Shown one piece after another: positions 42,899-51,190 of a DNA stretch of 64,000 bases. How positions within the stretch are numbered: the stretch's first letter is position 1; each line of letters starts with the position of its first letter. Origin of the DNA: Cohnella caldifontis (lineage in GTDB: Bacteria > Bacillota > Bacilli > Paenibacillales > Paenibacillaceae). The notes under the pieces are model-generated. The model was not told the origin of the DNA, searched no databases, and was given only the letters and a program-made list of their open reading frames with translations. The DNA lies in the NCBI RefSeq assembly GCF_029360585.1, contig NZ_JAQZSJ010000009.1, positions 1-64,000 of the forward strand, read 5' to 3'. A program made the position numbers and the translations under genes.

Positions 42899-43771
42899 TT
42901 AACCTTTGATCGAGCCGACGAGCAGCCCCTTCATGAAATATTTCTGCATGAACGGGTAGACCAGCAAAATCGGCAGCGTGGAGAAAATGATGATCGCCAT
43001 CTTAAGCGTGAACACCGTCACGCCCTCTTGGCCGCCGTTCAGATCGGACGCGGCGAGTCCGCCGTCATCGACGACCAGGTCCCGAAGGATCAGCATCAAA
43101 GGCCATAACGTTCTTTTGGACGTATAAATGATCGCCGAGAAAAACGTGTTCCATTGGGTCACGGCATGGAAAATCACGAACGTCGCGATTGCCGGTTTGG
43201 ACAGCGGAACGATGATCCGGAACAGCACCTTGAACTCGTTGGCGCCGTCGATAAACGCGGATTCCTCGAGATCCTTCGGGATGGCGCCGATGAAATTTTT
43301 CATCAGCAGCAGGTTATAGGCCCCGAGGGCGCCGGGCAGGATCAAGGCCCACAGCGTGTTATACAGGTGAAGCGACTTTACGAGATAAAAATTGGGGATC
43401 AGCCCGCCGTTGAAGAACATCGTGAAGGTGATCAGGAACAAGATCGCGTTGCGGCCCTTCAAATCCTTTTTGGACAGCGGATAGGCGGTGATCAGCATGA
43501 GGAAGATGTTGATCGCGACCCCGGTTACGGTGATGATGACCGTATTCCGGTATCCGGTCCACATTTGCGACATTTCCGCGATTTGCTTGTAGGCCCCGAA
43601 CTCCAGCCGGCTCGGAATCAGCTTCAACGGATTCTGCAAGTATTCCGCGTAGGGCGTGACCGAGAAGGATGCAACGTAGAAGAACGGAAACAAGCAGGCC
43701 AGCGCGAACAGGGTAATCACCGTATAAATGAAGGCGTCAAACAGCCTGTCGCCGAACGATCTGATTTTCAT
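42899..43771 (-). CDS. CUT1 sugar ABC permease, LplC/YtcP type
   Basis: 290 residues with six TM segments and the EAA loop (EESAFIDGANEFKVLFRIIVPLSKPAIAT). N-terminal FPFFYVASFSVTPYAEYLQNP and C-terminal VYPFMQKYFMKGLLVGSIKG are diagnostic for MalG-type partners of Lpl systems. ATG at 43771 with AAGGAGG 8 nt upstream, 46 bp after the partner permease. Confidence 0.94.
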   Translation of the reverse strand: MKIRSFGDRLFDAFIYTVITLFALACLFPFFYVASFSVTPYAEYLQNPLKLIPSRLEFGAYKQIAEMSQMWTGYRNTVIITVTGVAINIFLMLITAYPLSKKDLKGRNAILFLITFTMFFNGGLIPNFYLVKSLHLYNTLWALILPGALGAYNLLLMKNFIGAIPKDLEESAFIDGANEFKVLFRIIVPLSKPAIATFVIFHAVTQWNTFFSAIIYTSKRTLWPLMLILRDLVVDDGGLAASDLNGGQEGVTVFTLKMAIIIFSTLPILLVYPFMQKYFMKGLLVGSIKG

Positions 43772-43817
43772 TGCGGGTACCTCCTTGATGGGAACGGATG
43801 CGGACGGAAGCCCGACT

Positions 43818-44747
43818 CTACCAGATTCCGTCTTCCTTCAACCATTTGGCGATCCGATTGCTGGCCAGCAGGAAGACGAGGCCGATGACCGAAGTGAACA
43901 ATCCGACCGTCGCGCCGAAGGAGAATCTCGCTCCCAAGATTCCGACCCGATAGGCGTAAGTTTCGAATACCTCGGAAACCTCGAGGTTCATCGGATTTTG
44001 CAGCACGAAGATCTGTTCGAAGCCGTTGTTCATGATCATGCCCAAACGGAGGATCAGCAGAATCACGATCGTGGATTTGATGCCGGGCAGCGTCACGTGC
44101 CACAGCCGCTTCAATCGGCCCGCTCCGTCGATGCTCGCGGCTTCGTACAGCTCCGAATTCACGGAGGAGATGGCGGCCAAGTAGATAATGCTCTCCCAGC
44201 CGGAATCCTTCCAGATGCTGCTCAGGACGACCAGCGGACGGAAATAGGCGGTGTCCGCCAGGAAAAAGACCGGTTCGAAGCCCATTTGCTTTAGAAACAG
44301 ATTGAGAACGCCCCAGGAAGGCGACAGGAAATTGACCAGGATCCCGCCGATGACGACCCAGGAAATGAAGTGCGGCAAATAGATGACCGTCTGGGTGATT
44401 CTCTGGTAGGATCGGTTGCGCATCTCGTTCAGGAGCAACGCCAGCAAAATCGGGAACGGAAACCCGAAGGCGAGCCGGAGCAAGCTGAGGGAAAACGAAT
44501 TCCAGAACACCTGGTAGAAATCGCTCAGTCCGAACATGTACTTGAAATTCTCGAAGCCGATCCAGGGACTTCCGAGGATACCCTTGGCGAAGTTGAAGTT
44601 CTTGAAAGCGATCACGACGCCGTACATGGGGATATAGTTGAAGACGAGAAAATAGGCCACGCCGGGAATCAGCATGAGATACAAGTATTTTTTCCGGTTC
44701 AAATAACGAAGCCCGTCTTTCCAACCCGCCCAACGTGAACTCGGCAT
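43818..44747 (-). CDS. CUT1 sugar ABC permease, LplB type
   Basis: 309 residues with six TM segments. LMLIPGVAYFLVFNYIPMYG is the hallmark N-terminus of LplB permeases, and the EAA loop reads YEAASIDGAGRLKRLWHVTLP. First gene of the transporter operon, ATG at 44747 with AAGGGGG upstream. It is divergent from the AraC-type gene, which is the likely regulator. Confidence 0.94.
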   Translation of the reverse strand: MPSSRWAGWKDGLRYLNRKKYLYLMLIPGVAYFLVFNYIPMYGVVIAFKNFNFAKGILGSPWIGFENFKYMFGLSDFYQVFWNSFSLSLLRLAFGFPFPILLALLLNEMRNRSYQRITQTVIYLPHFISWVVIGGILVNFLSPSWGVLNLFLKQMGFEPVFFLADTAYFRPLVVLSSIWKDSGWESIIYLAAISSVNSELYEAASIDGAGRLKRLWHVTLPGIKSTIVILLILRLGMIMNNGFEQIFVLQNPMNLEVSEVFETYAYRVGILGARFSFGATVGLFTSVIGLVFLLASNRIAKWLKEDGIW

Positions 44748-44787
44748 AAGATGCCCCCTTGTTTCGCTTGATGACGCAATCTCGGAA

Positions 44788-44816
44788 TTGCTTCTGTCGA
44801 AAGCGTATACTAAAAT
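44788..44816 (+). promoter_or_regulatory. Predicted promoter of the AraC-type gene
   Basis: TTGCTT (44788-44793), 17-bp spacer, TAAAAT (44811-44816), 67 bp before the start codon. Confidence 0.5.
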
Positions 44817-44882
44817 ATCGCTATCGAAATCTCTAAATTTTATAAATTCATCCTAAATTTTTAAGCCGATGGGGGCGCTTAC

Positions 44883-45797
44883 ATGACCGTCTACCCCATG
44901 AATAAGCATCTCTCCGACTATGAAATGATTTCCCCGGATTTTCCCTTCTACATCTCCCTGAACGAAGTCCGCCGATATTTTCCCGCGCATCGCCACGATT
45001 TCCTCGAATGCTCCCTGGTGGTGGAAGGAGAAGGCTACGAAACGATCAACGGCGTGCGCCATCCGATGAGCCGGGGGACGTTCACCTGGCTGCTTCCTTA
45101 TCAGGTACACGATATCGTGACCACTTCCCCGACGCCGATCCGGCTCTACAATTGCATGTTCGAAATGGAGTTGCTCGCGCTGTCGTCGAAACAAGGGGCT
45201 CGCCATTTGCGGTTTCTTCAGGTGGAACAGCGTCAGCCGTATGTCCAGTTGGAGGGGACCCGCATGGCGTCCGTGGAACGCCTGTTTGCCGAGATGCTGG
45301 ACGAATACGGGCAAGAGCGGCCATACCGGCAGGAATTGATGCTGGTAAAAATGCACGAAGCGCTGATCCATTTCCAGCGGGAGCAGCAAGCCCGCGCCCC
45401 TGAGGCGGATGCGGACGAACCCGATTTCGGCCGGTCCGGCTCGGTCTGGCCGGTGATCGCGTATATCCACGCCCATTACCGGGAGGAATTGTCGCTCTCC
45501 GAGCTATCCGCCAAATTCGGCCTCCATCCCTCCAGACTGAGCGCGGAGATCAAGAAGCACGCAGGAATCGGCTTCCTGCACCTGCTGCATGACATCCGCC
45601 TCCGGCATGCCTGCAGCCTGCTGGCGGCGACGGACATGAGCATCCTGGAGATCGCCGTCGAAGTCGGATTCAGCTCCTACAAGGTGTTCGCCAGGGTTTT
45701 CCGGGACGCCAAGGGTTTGACGCCCGGCGAATACCGCAAACGCCGCCAAGCGGGGGAAAAGCCGGAACGGCAGCGGGAGAGCCGCTCCGACCGTTAG
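44883..45797 (+). CDS. AraC-family transcriptional regulator
   Basis: 304 residues. N-terminal cupin-like ligand domain (FPAHRHDFLECSLVVEGEGY ... LLPYQVHDI) and C-terminal AraC double HTH (LSLSELSAKFGLHPSRLSAE ... ILEIAVEVGFSSYKVFARVF ... TPGEYRKRR). ATG at 44883 after GGGGGCGC. Placed between the divergent lpl operon and the convergent GH130 gene, it probably activates the transporter when its oligosaccharide or breakdown product is present. Confidence 0.92.
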   Translation: MTVYPMNKHLSDYEMISPDFPFYISLNEVRRYFPAHRHDFLECSLVVEGEGYETINGVRHPMSRGTFTWLLPYQVHDIVTTSPTPIRLYNCMFEMELLALSSKQGARHLRFLQVEQRQPYVQLEGTRMASVERLFAEMLDEYGQERPYRQELMLVKMHEALIHFQREQQARAPEADADEPDFGRSGSVWPVIAYIHAHYREELSLSELSAKFGLHPSRLSAEIKKHAGIGFLHLLHDIRLRHACSLLAATDMSILEIAVEVGFSSYKVFARVFRDAKGLTPGEYRKRRQAGEKPERQRESRSDR

Positions 45798-45800
45798 GGA

Positions 45801-46793
45801 TCAGGACTCCAAGCAGAGGCGGATCAAATCGTCCACATGGGCCGTGGCCAAGCATTCGCAGGTATCCGCCGCGCCGTAATAGATTTTCACTTCCCCGCTG
45901 TCTTCCAAGATCATGCCGCCGGGGAAAATGACGTCGTTGCGGAAACCCTCCTTCTCATAAGGAGCTTCCGGCACGAGCAGCGGATTCGTGCAGCGTCCCA
46001 CGATCCGGCGCGGATCGTCGAGGTCCAGCAGCATGATGCCGGCCGTGTATCTTTTTTTCCAGAAAGGTTCCCATCCGTTCTTGCCGCGGGCCGGATCGAG
46101 GTCCACCGCATGGAACAGCGTCAGCCACCCTTTCTCCGTCTTGATCGGCGGAGCGGCCGGCCCCAGCTTGTCGTTCGCGAAGCGGACAGCCTCGACGGCC
46201 AGCAGAAGCTCCGAATCTCCCCAATACCGCAGATCGGGAGAACCGGAAATCCAGATGTCGAACCGGTGAATGCCTCCGCGGCCGTAGATGGGAAACGGAC
46301 GTTCCAGCCTCACGTAAAGGTCCCGGATTTTTTCCGGGAACAGCACCATGTTCCGGTTGTCCGGTACCGAAAGGCTGAGCACTTCGAATCTCTCCATGTC
46401 GTCCGTGACGGCGATGCCGCCCCGTACGCCATGCGGCGTATCGACCGCGAAGCACATGTAGCACCGTCCGTCCATGACGGTCAGCCTGGGATCGTAGCAT
46501 CGGATCGCTTCGCCGCCGTCGAGCAGCCTGAGAGGTTCGGGCCGAACGACCCAGCGAATGCCGTCATCGCTGAAAGCCAGCCCCATGTCCGTCGTGTTGG
46601 TGGGCAGCAGCGTCTGCGTTTCCGCATCCCCGTAATCGTTGCGGAAAACCATGACGTATTTGCCCTGGAACTTGGCTACGCCGGCGTTGAACACCAACGC
46701 CGGATGGTACGGGACGTCATCCGACGTCAGAATGGGATTGTTGGCGTATCTGGCAATCAGGGGGCTCGATACCAAGTCCGGGATGCGCTGCAT
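45801..46793 (-). CDS. GH130 family glycoside phosphorylase
   Basis: 330 residues of the GH130 five-bladed propeller. Motifs are NPILTSDDVPYHPALVFNAG, RCYDPRLTVMDGRCYMCFAV, GGIHRFDIWISGSPDLRYWG, GWLTLFHAVD, KRYTAGIMLLDLDDPRRIVG and FRNDVIFPGG. Members phosphorolyse beta-mannosides (mannosyl-glucose or mannooligosaccharides), giving mannose-1-phosphate; exact specificity is not readable. There is no signal peptide, so it acts in the cytoplasm on imported sugar. ATG at 46793 with AAGGAG 8 nt upstream. Its stop is 4 bp from the convergent AraC-type gene. Confidence 0.9.
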   Translation of the reverse strand: MQRIPDLVSSPLIARYANNPILTSDDVPYHPALVFNAGVAKFQGKYVMVFRNDYGDAETQTLLPTNTTDMGLAFSDDGIRWVVRPEPLRLLDGGEAIRCYDPRLTVMDGRCYMCFAVDTPHGVRGGIAVTDDMERFEVLSLSVPDNRNMVLFPEKIRDLYVRLERPFPIYGRGGIHRFDIWISGSPDLRYWGDSELLLAVEAVRFANDKLGPAAPPIKTEKGWLTLFHAVDLDPARGKNGWEPFWKKRYTAGIMLLDLDDPRRIVGRCTNPLLVPEAPYEKEGFRNDVIFPGGMILEDSGEVKIYYGAADTCECLATAHVDDLIRLCLES

Positions 46794-46831
46794 GAATCAA
46801 ACTCCTTATCGGCAGTAGGTATACCCGTGCA

Positions 46832-46868
46832 AAACGGGATAGACTTCATCCAGAAGTCTATCCCGTTT
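46832..46868. terminator. Perfect 16-bp stem terminator
   Basis: AAACGGGATAGACTTC (46832-46847) pairs fully with 46853-46868 across a 5-nt loop. On the minus strand it ends in CGTTTTG and would terminate the DUF2269 transcript before the GH130 gene. Confidence 0.8.
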
Positions 46869-46940
46869 CCGAACCGCCGATAGGACAAAATTAAACGATT
46901 TCATCCCACTTTTTACATCCGCTTCCTTTGCTGCCATCGG

Positions 46941-47413
46941 TCAGATCGGCTTCGAGACCATCAGGTACAGGATGACGACCGGCAGCAGGACGGCCAAGGT
47001 GCCGAATACGGCCCACGACAGGCTCGCTTTCCGATAACCTTCGGGGAGCGAGCCTTTCTCCAACGCCTGGGCGCTGAGGCGAATCATGCTTCGCTGCAAG
47101 GGAAGCAGCAGGACGGCCCAAATGACGCCGGTAAGCGCGAACAACGCGAGGGACAACGTGAGCCAATTGAAGCCGGCTAAGGAATATCCGGCTCTCTCGG
47201 CCATCAAGGCTCCGGTGACGATCAGCAGGAGAATGCCGGGAATCGTAAACGCGAAATCGGCCAGCATGACGTTCTTCGCCGCGCCATGGATCTCCCGAAG
47301 ATCTCCCGAAGATCTCCCTTCGCGTCCGCCCTGACCTTCCAAAAAGCGGCCGTAACGATATTGCCCACGAGCAGCATCGCCCCGACGACATGAAGAAACA
47401 GCAACAAGTCCAT
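46941..47413 (-). pseudogene. DUF2269-like membrane protein, frameshifted by an 11-bp tandem repeat
   Basis: The start MDLLLFLHVVGAMLLVGNIV (ATG at 47413) and the rest (NVMLADFAFTIPGILLLIVT to LPVVILYLMVSKPI) are in different frames. Between them GATCTCCCGAA is repeated (47289-47299, 47300-47310, partial 47311-47318). Removing one 11-bp copy restores an uninterrupted protein of about 153 residues reading KGDLREIHGAAKNVMLADF, with four TM segments. The gene is thus broken in this sequence, or can switch by repeat slippage. Its upstream promoter and palindrome look intact, so the break is recent or reversible. Confidence 0.8.
47289..47318. repeat. 11-bp tandem repeat inside the DUF2269-like gene
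   Basis: GATCTCCCGAA in two full copies plus eight bases of a third. The unit length is not a multiple of three, so each gain or loss changes the frame. Confidence 0.95.
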
Positions 47414-47459
47414 TCGTCTTCCTACCTCCATTGACCGGATATCGCGATTCCGGCCGTTT

Positions 47460-47479
47460 TTTATTTATTGATAAATAAA
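47460..47479. promoter_or_regulatory. 20-bp palindrome next to the -10 of the DUF2269-like gene
   Basis: TTTATTTATTGATAAATAAA is a perfect 9-bp inverted repeat with a 2-bp centre that touches the -10. It looks like an operator for a MarR- or TetR-type repressor, but no such gene is adjacent. Confidence 0.6.
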
Positions 47480-47507
47480 TATTAGTTTGAGAAAAGCCGA
47501 CCGTCAA
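47479..47507 (-). promoter_or_regulatory. Sigma-A promoter of the DUF2269-like gene
   Basis: Minus strand TTGACG (47502-47507), 17-bp spacer, TAATAT (47479-47484). Confidence 0.7.
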
Positions 47508-47567
47508 GGGGGAAGAATAACGAATTTCCGCCCGGAGCCGGTTAATGGGATGTACTCTCGGATGACC

Positions 47568-48137
47568 CTACTGTCTCGAATCCTTGGGAAATATCGCGAC
47601 TAAGTCGACGGACAAGCAAGGTATCGTCGGCGATTCAAGGAAATCCGGCTCGGCCAGCGTCGCGGCGAGCCGATATCGACCGTCCTCCAGCACGAACTGA
47701 TCGACCGTGCGGTAGATCGGGTCAACGAGCCAATATTCCTTGACCCCAGCCCGTTCGTAGAGGCTCTTTTTGAGCGTTTTGTCGCGGCTGCCGGTGCTGT
47801 CGGACAAAATCTCGACCAGCAGGTCCGGTACGCCGAAGACGTAGCCGTCGCGGATGATGCCCAGGTTGGATGCCGCGACGAAAATCAAATCCGGCTGCAC
47901 GATGTTCTCTTCATCGAAATGGACGTCCATCGGCGCCAAGATGATCTCGCCCTCCAAACTGCACGCGCCGTGAAAAGCGAGATGAAGGTTCGTTAAAATC
48001 TTCTGATGCACGAATATTGGCGAAGACAGAAAATCGTAACGCACGCCTCCTATGATTTCATACCGTTCGGGAATATCATAGATTCCCTGCTGTTCCTTGA
48101 CTTTCGCCGGCCGTTTAGGCGACTTCTCCCCGCTCAT
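47568..48137 (-). CDS. Uma2-family restriction-endonuclease-like protein
   Basis: 189-residue PD-(D/E)XK protein of the Uma2 (DUF820) family. Visible core elements are YEIIGGVRYDFLSSP, VQPDLIFVA, VPDLLVEILSDSTGSRDKTL and YERAGVKEYWLVDP, matching the E...PD...ExK pattern. The biological role of Uma2 proteins is not established; they are common as multiple copies in Firmicutes and cyanobacteria and some are linked to mobile DNA. ATG at 48137 with GGAGG 7 nt upstream; it is monocistronic with an extended -10 promoter. Confidence 0.92.
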   Translation of the reverse strand: MSGEKSPKRPAKVKEQQGIYDIPERYEIIGGVRYDFLSSPIFVHQKILTNLHLAFHGACSLEGEIILAPMDVHFDEENIVQPDLIFVAASNLGIIRDGYVFGVPDLLVEILSDSTGSRDKTLKKSLYERAGVKEYWLVDPIYRTVDQFVLEDGRYRLAATLAEPDFLESPTIPCLSVDLVAIFPKDSRQ

Positions 48138-48175
48138 AGGCCAACCTCCTCGTCCGTTCGGATTCTATTAACACC

Positions 48176-48184
48176 AGTATACCA
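48176..48184 (-). promoter_or_regulatory. Extended -10 promoter of the Uma2 gene
   Basis: Minus strand TGGTATACT (TGn plus TATACT) with a weak -35. Confidence 0.5.
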
Positions 48185-48223
48185 TTCTCATGGTCATTTT
48201 CTAGATTTTGCCTTTCCTTCGAC

Positions 48224-48268
48224 AAATAAAAACGCCCTTCCCTCCTGAGAGCAGGAATGGAAAGGGCG
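48224..48268 (-). terminator. Terminator of the ParM-like gene
   Basis: Minus-strand stem CGCCCTTTCC with GGGAAGGGCG, followed by TTTTTATTTG, 27 bp after the gene. Confidence 0.85.
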
Positions 48269-48294
48269 CTCTTCGTCTCTTATGCGTGACCTCG

Positions 48295-49389
48295 TCAAAT
48301 CGCTTCCGTATTCGAGGTTCTGCTGCGGGCCATTTTCAGGTACCCATAGACGTTCTGAAGCTCGCTGTCCTCGACGAACCGAAGGCGCATGTTCTCGGCG
48401 GCGTCGAGTATGTACGGCCTGAGCGCGGCCGCGCCGCCGCCCAGCACGTAGAAGCATTGAATGTCGGGATACTTCTTCCAGCGCTTGCGGATCAGGTCCA
48501 CGATTTTCTGCGCCGCGCGGCTGAAGTACGTATCGACGATCGGCCGGATGTCCGCCTGGCCTTCGCCGACGCGCTGGATCAGGAATTCGCCGCGGCGAAT
48601 GCGCTGAATGAGCTTCGTCCGGCTCGCGAACCGGTAGCCGTACTGGTCTTCCACGTCGCGGATGATGCCGTCTAGGTAAGAAGCCAATCCCAACTGCTCG
48701 CCCGTGCTGAACTGGTTGTCGATGCTCATCCGCTTGACGACCGGGAAATCCGTCGTCAGCGCGCCCATCTCGCACACCCCGATGCAGCCGTAGTACAGTT
48801 CCTCGTCCCGCACCTGCAGGTTTTCGTGCGTCGCCATATGGAACAAAGCCGCCGCCCCTTCCACGGACACGATCGCGCGGCGGATGAGGACGCGGACGGT
48901 CCGCCCGCGCAGCTTCGGCGTCGAAAGGAACGTCACCTCGTGCTCCCCGACCAGCCGTTCCTCGAGGACTTGATGATAGCGCGCATACGTTCGGACCGGA
49001 AGTCCGGTTCCGAGCACGTACTCCACTTGGTCGACCGTCTCCCCGGGCTGCAACGTCTGGGCGACGCCCGTCACGCTGGCGTAGGCCAGCGCGGTCAGCG
49101 CCACGATCAGCGCCTGGTCGCTGGTCGCCTTGTTATCGGTCTCCTCCAGCTCCGCGTTGTCCTGATCCTCCGAGGCCAGCATGCCGACGAAATACCTCTG
49201 GTTTTTCTTTTTCAGCTTAGGGCTGTACACCATGACGTCCAGCGCCTTCAGCGGGGAATCTTCCTCCTGCAGCACGTGCCGCTCGTAGCCCGGCGATACG
49301 ACGCTGGGAATGATAATCGGCTCGTTCGTTCCGCTGACGACGAGCTTCACGCTGTCGTTGCCGATATCGAGACCTGCCAATTTCAACAT
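48295..49389 (-). CDS. ParM/StbA-like actin homologue
   Basis: 364-residue actin-fold ATPase. Phosphate-1 loop LAGLDIGNDSVKLVVSG, the ParM-type VEYVLGTGLPVRTYA, a connecting VSVEGAAALF segment, phosphate-2 CIGVCEMGALTTDFPV and the adenosine motif CFYVLGGGAAALRPYI. Plasmid ParM proteins polymerise to segregate DNA; this copy has no ParR-like gene or visible parC repeats nearby, so a chromosomal cytoskeletal role is more likely. ATG at 49389 with AGGAGG 10 nt upstream. Divergent from the M23-bactofilin pair. Confidence 0.9.
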   Translation of the reverse strand: MLKLAGLDIGNDSVKLVVSGTNEPIIIPSVVSPGYERHVLQEEDSPLKALDVMVYSPKLKKKNQRYFVGMLASEDQDNAELEETDNKATSDQALIVALTALAYASVTGVAQTLQPGETVDQVEYVLGTGLPVRTYARYHQVLEERLVGEHEVTFLSTPKLRGRTVRVLIRRAIVSVEGAAALFHMATHENLQVRDEELYYGCIGVCEMGALTTDFPVVKRMSIDNQFSTGEQLGLASYLDGIIRDVEDQYGYRFASRTKLIQRIRRGEFLIQRVGEGQADIRPIVDTYFSRAAQKIVDLIRKRWKKYPDIQCFYVLGGGAAALRPYILDAAENMRLRFVEDSELQNVYGYLKMARSRTSNTEAI

Positions 49390-49439
49390 CCAAGTCCGAC
49401 CTCCTGATCCTGCCTTGATCCTCCGGTGATCAACAAGCT

Positions 49440-49468
49440 ACCTTACAGATTTCGCCTCGTCCTGACAA
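49440..49468 (-). promoter_or_regulatory. Predicted promoter of the ParM-like gene
   Basis: Minus strand TTGTCA (49463-49468), 17-bp spacer, TAAGGT (49440-49445). Confidence 0.5.
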
Positions 49469-49581
49469 ATTCCTTCTTTTTCAGTAGTAGATTCGCATGT
49501 TTTTCTCCGAAATAAAGGAAATTTGCCGCTTCGAGTCGAATGAATGAAATCGTAACGCGCAAGAATCGCAGGAGGAACCTC

Positions 49582-50595
49582 ATGAAGTTCTTGAAGTGGA
49601 ACCGCCAAAAATTCACGTTTATGGTCATTCCGGACGCGAACAGCCAAGTCGTCCGGTTCCGGTTGTCGTCCGGTTGGCTGTTCGGCGCATTGATCGCGGT
49701 CGCGATCGTGACGATCTCGGCCGCCGTCGCCCTGGTGCTGTACGGCGACCGGAAAACGGAGGTTGCCCGCCTGAAGCATCAACTGGCGGACGCAACCGGC
49801 AAGTACGAGCAAATCATTTCCGATAAAGACCGCCACATCGGCGACCTCCAGACGGAAGTCGCCGACTTGTCCGACCAGGCGAAATCGATCCAGGACAAGA
49901 TGGCGGATATCGGCAAGCTGGAAACCCAGCTGAAGCAAATCGCCGGACTGGAAAAGCCGTCTTCCGGCTCCGCCGGTTCCGGGGAAGGCACCGCGGCCGA
50001 ATCGGAAGGGTACGCCATGGACGGAGGAACCGGGGGCGAAGAGTTGCCGGTAACGGACGGGGAAATCGCGGACATGGTGGAGGAAACCCGGCAAAATTTC
50101 GCCGATCTCGGCCAATGGATCGAGGAGATGAAGCCTCGGCTGGAGGAAACGAAGGACGCCGTCCTGAAACAGCAGAAGAAACTGATGGCTACGCCGACCA
50201 TCTGGCCGGTAGACTCCCGCAAAATCACGTCGACGTTCGGGGTGCGCAAGGATCCTTTCACGCATCGGGCCCGGTTCCACGCCGGCATCGACATCAGCGG
50301 GGATACCGGGGATCCGGTGTACGCGACGGCGGACGGCGTCGTGTCGCATACCGGGCGGGACGGCGACCACGGCAACAACATCCTCGTTTCGCACGGCAAC
50401 GGGCTCACGACGCATTACTCCCACCTGAGCAAAATCCTGGTCAAGCCCGGCGCCAAGGTCCGCAAAGGCGAGATCATCGGCGAAATGGGCTCCACCGGGC
50501 GAAGCACGGGGCCCCATCTGCATTACGAAGTTTACGTGAAGGGGACCCACGTCGATCCGAAACCTTATCTCCAGACCGACAGAAAGGACGACTGA
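49582..50595 (+). CDS. M23-family peptidoglycan peptidase, membrane-anchored
   Basis: 337 residues. A short cytoplasmic tail, one TM (about 32-54), a coiled coil (about 58-110), an acidic linker, then an M23/LytM domain with metal motifs RFHAGIDISG (HxxxD) and GPHLHYEVY (HxH) and the central HYSHL. All zinc-ligand motifs are intact, so it should cleave peptide cross-bridges in the wall. ATG at 49582 with AGGAGG 7 nt upstream; an earlier in-frame ATG (49540) lacks a ribosome site. The bactofilin gene starts one base after its stop, the classic pair linking a scaffold to wall hydrolysis. Confidence 0.94.
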   Translation: MKFLKWNRQKFTFMVIPDANSQVVRFRLSSGWLFGALIAVAIVTISAAVALVLYGDRKTEVARLKHQLADATGKYEQIISDKDRHIGDLQTEVADLSDQAKSIQDKMADIGKLETQLKQIAGLEKPSSGSAGSGEGTAAESEGYAMDGGTGGEELPVTDGEIADMVEETRQNFADLGQWIEEMKPRLEETKDAVLKQQKKLMATPTIWPVDSRKITSTFGVRKDPFTHRARFHAGIDISGDTGDPVYATADGVVSHTGRDGDHGNNILVSHGNGLTTHYSHLSKILVKPGAKVRKGEIIGEMGSTGRSTGPHLHYEVYVKGTHVDPKPYLQTDRKDD

Positions 50596-50596
50596 C

Positions 50597-51064
50597 ATGT
50601 TCAAAAACAAGAAAAGCAAAATCGATCCGAACATGACCGACACTTTGATCGGGGAAGGCACCCATTTCGAAGGAAAGATCAAGTCCGAGGCCGGCATCCG
50701 CGTCGAAGGCCACCTGACCGGCGACATCGAGTGCACGGGCGACGTGACGATCGGCGAGAACGGCTCGGTCCGATCCAATATCAAAGCCCGCCATATCATC
50801 CTGGCCGGACATGTGACCGGCAACGTGACCGCTTCCGGCAAGCTGACGATCAAAGCGTCGGGGCAGCTTCACGGCAATTTGACCGCGCAAGAGCTGTCCA
50901 TCGAAGCGGGCGGCGTGTTCCAGGGCTCCAGCCGCATGGAGACGGCCCGCGAATCCGCGGGCGCCGCCGAGGAGAGAACCGCCAAATCCGAGAATAAAGA
51001 CCACGGGGGCGGCGCCTCTCCCCTCGAGGAACCGAAAACCGCCGCAGCGTACAAGTCCTGGTAG
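50597..51064 (+). CDS. Bactofilin
   Basis: 155 residues. The central right-handed beta-helix of bactofilins is clear (LIGEGTHFEGKIKSEAGIRV, EGHLTGDIECTGDVTIGENG, GHVTGNVTASGKLTIKASGQ). A short N-terminal tail and a disordered, Lys/Glu-rich C-terminal tail flank it. Bactofilins form cytoplasmic, membrane-associated filaments that place cell-wall enzymes, here probably the M23 peptidase encoded just upstream. Ribosome site AAAGGA overlaps the end of that gene. Confidence 0.95.
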   Translation: MFKNKKSKIDPNMTDTLIGEGTHFEGKIKSEAGIRVEGHLTGDIECTGDVTIGENGSVRSNIKARHIILAGHVTGNVTASGKLTIKASGQLHGNLTAQELSIEAGGVFQGSSRMETARESAGAAEERTAKSENKDHGGGASPLEEPKTAAAYKSW

Positions 51065-51077
51065 AATCCTTCCTCTG

Positions 51078-51114
51078 TCGCCCCGATGCCCGCCTTGCGG
51101 GTTCGAGGCGATTT
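51078..51114 (+). terminator. Nested stem-loop after the bactofilin gene
   Basis: CCCGC-ctt-GCGGG (51089-51101) lies inside TCGCC/GGCGA (51078-51082, 51107-51111), followed by a short TTT. Confidence 0.45.
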
Positions 51115-51142
51115 GCACGTTCTTCCGGGCTTCGTGTATGAT
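51113..51142 (+). promoter_or_regulatory. Possible promoter of the J-like membrane protein gene
   Basis: TTGCAC (51113-51118), 18-bp spacer, TATGAT (51137-51142). Confidence 0.45.
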
Positions 51143-51190
51143 TCATAGGGAGACCATTTTTCTTGCGAAGCCAACAATGGAGTGAGCGGC

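Noticed and set aside
41183..43108. 641-codon plus-strand ORF
   Set aside because: Antisense to the lplA-like gene; shadow composition.
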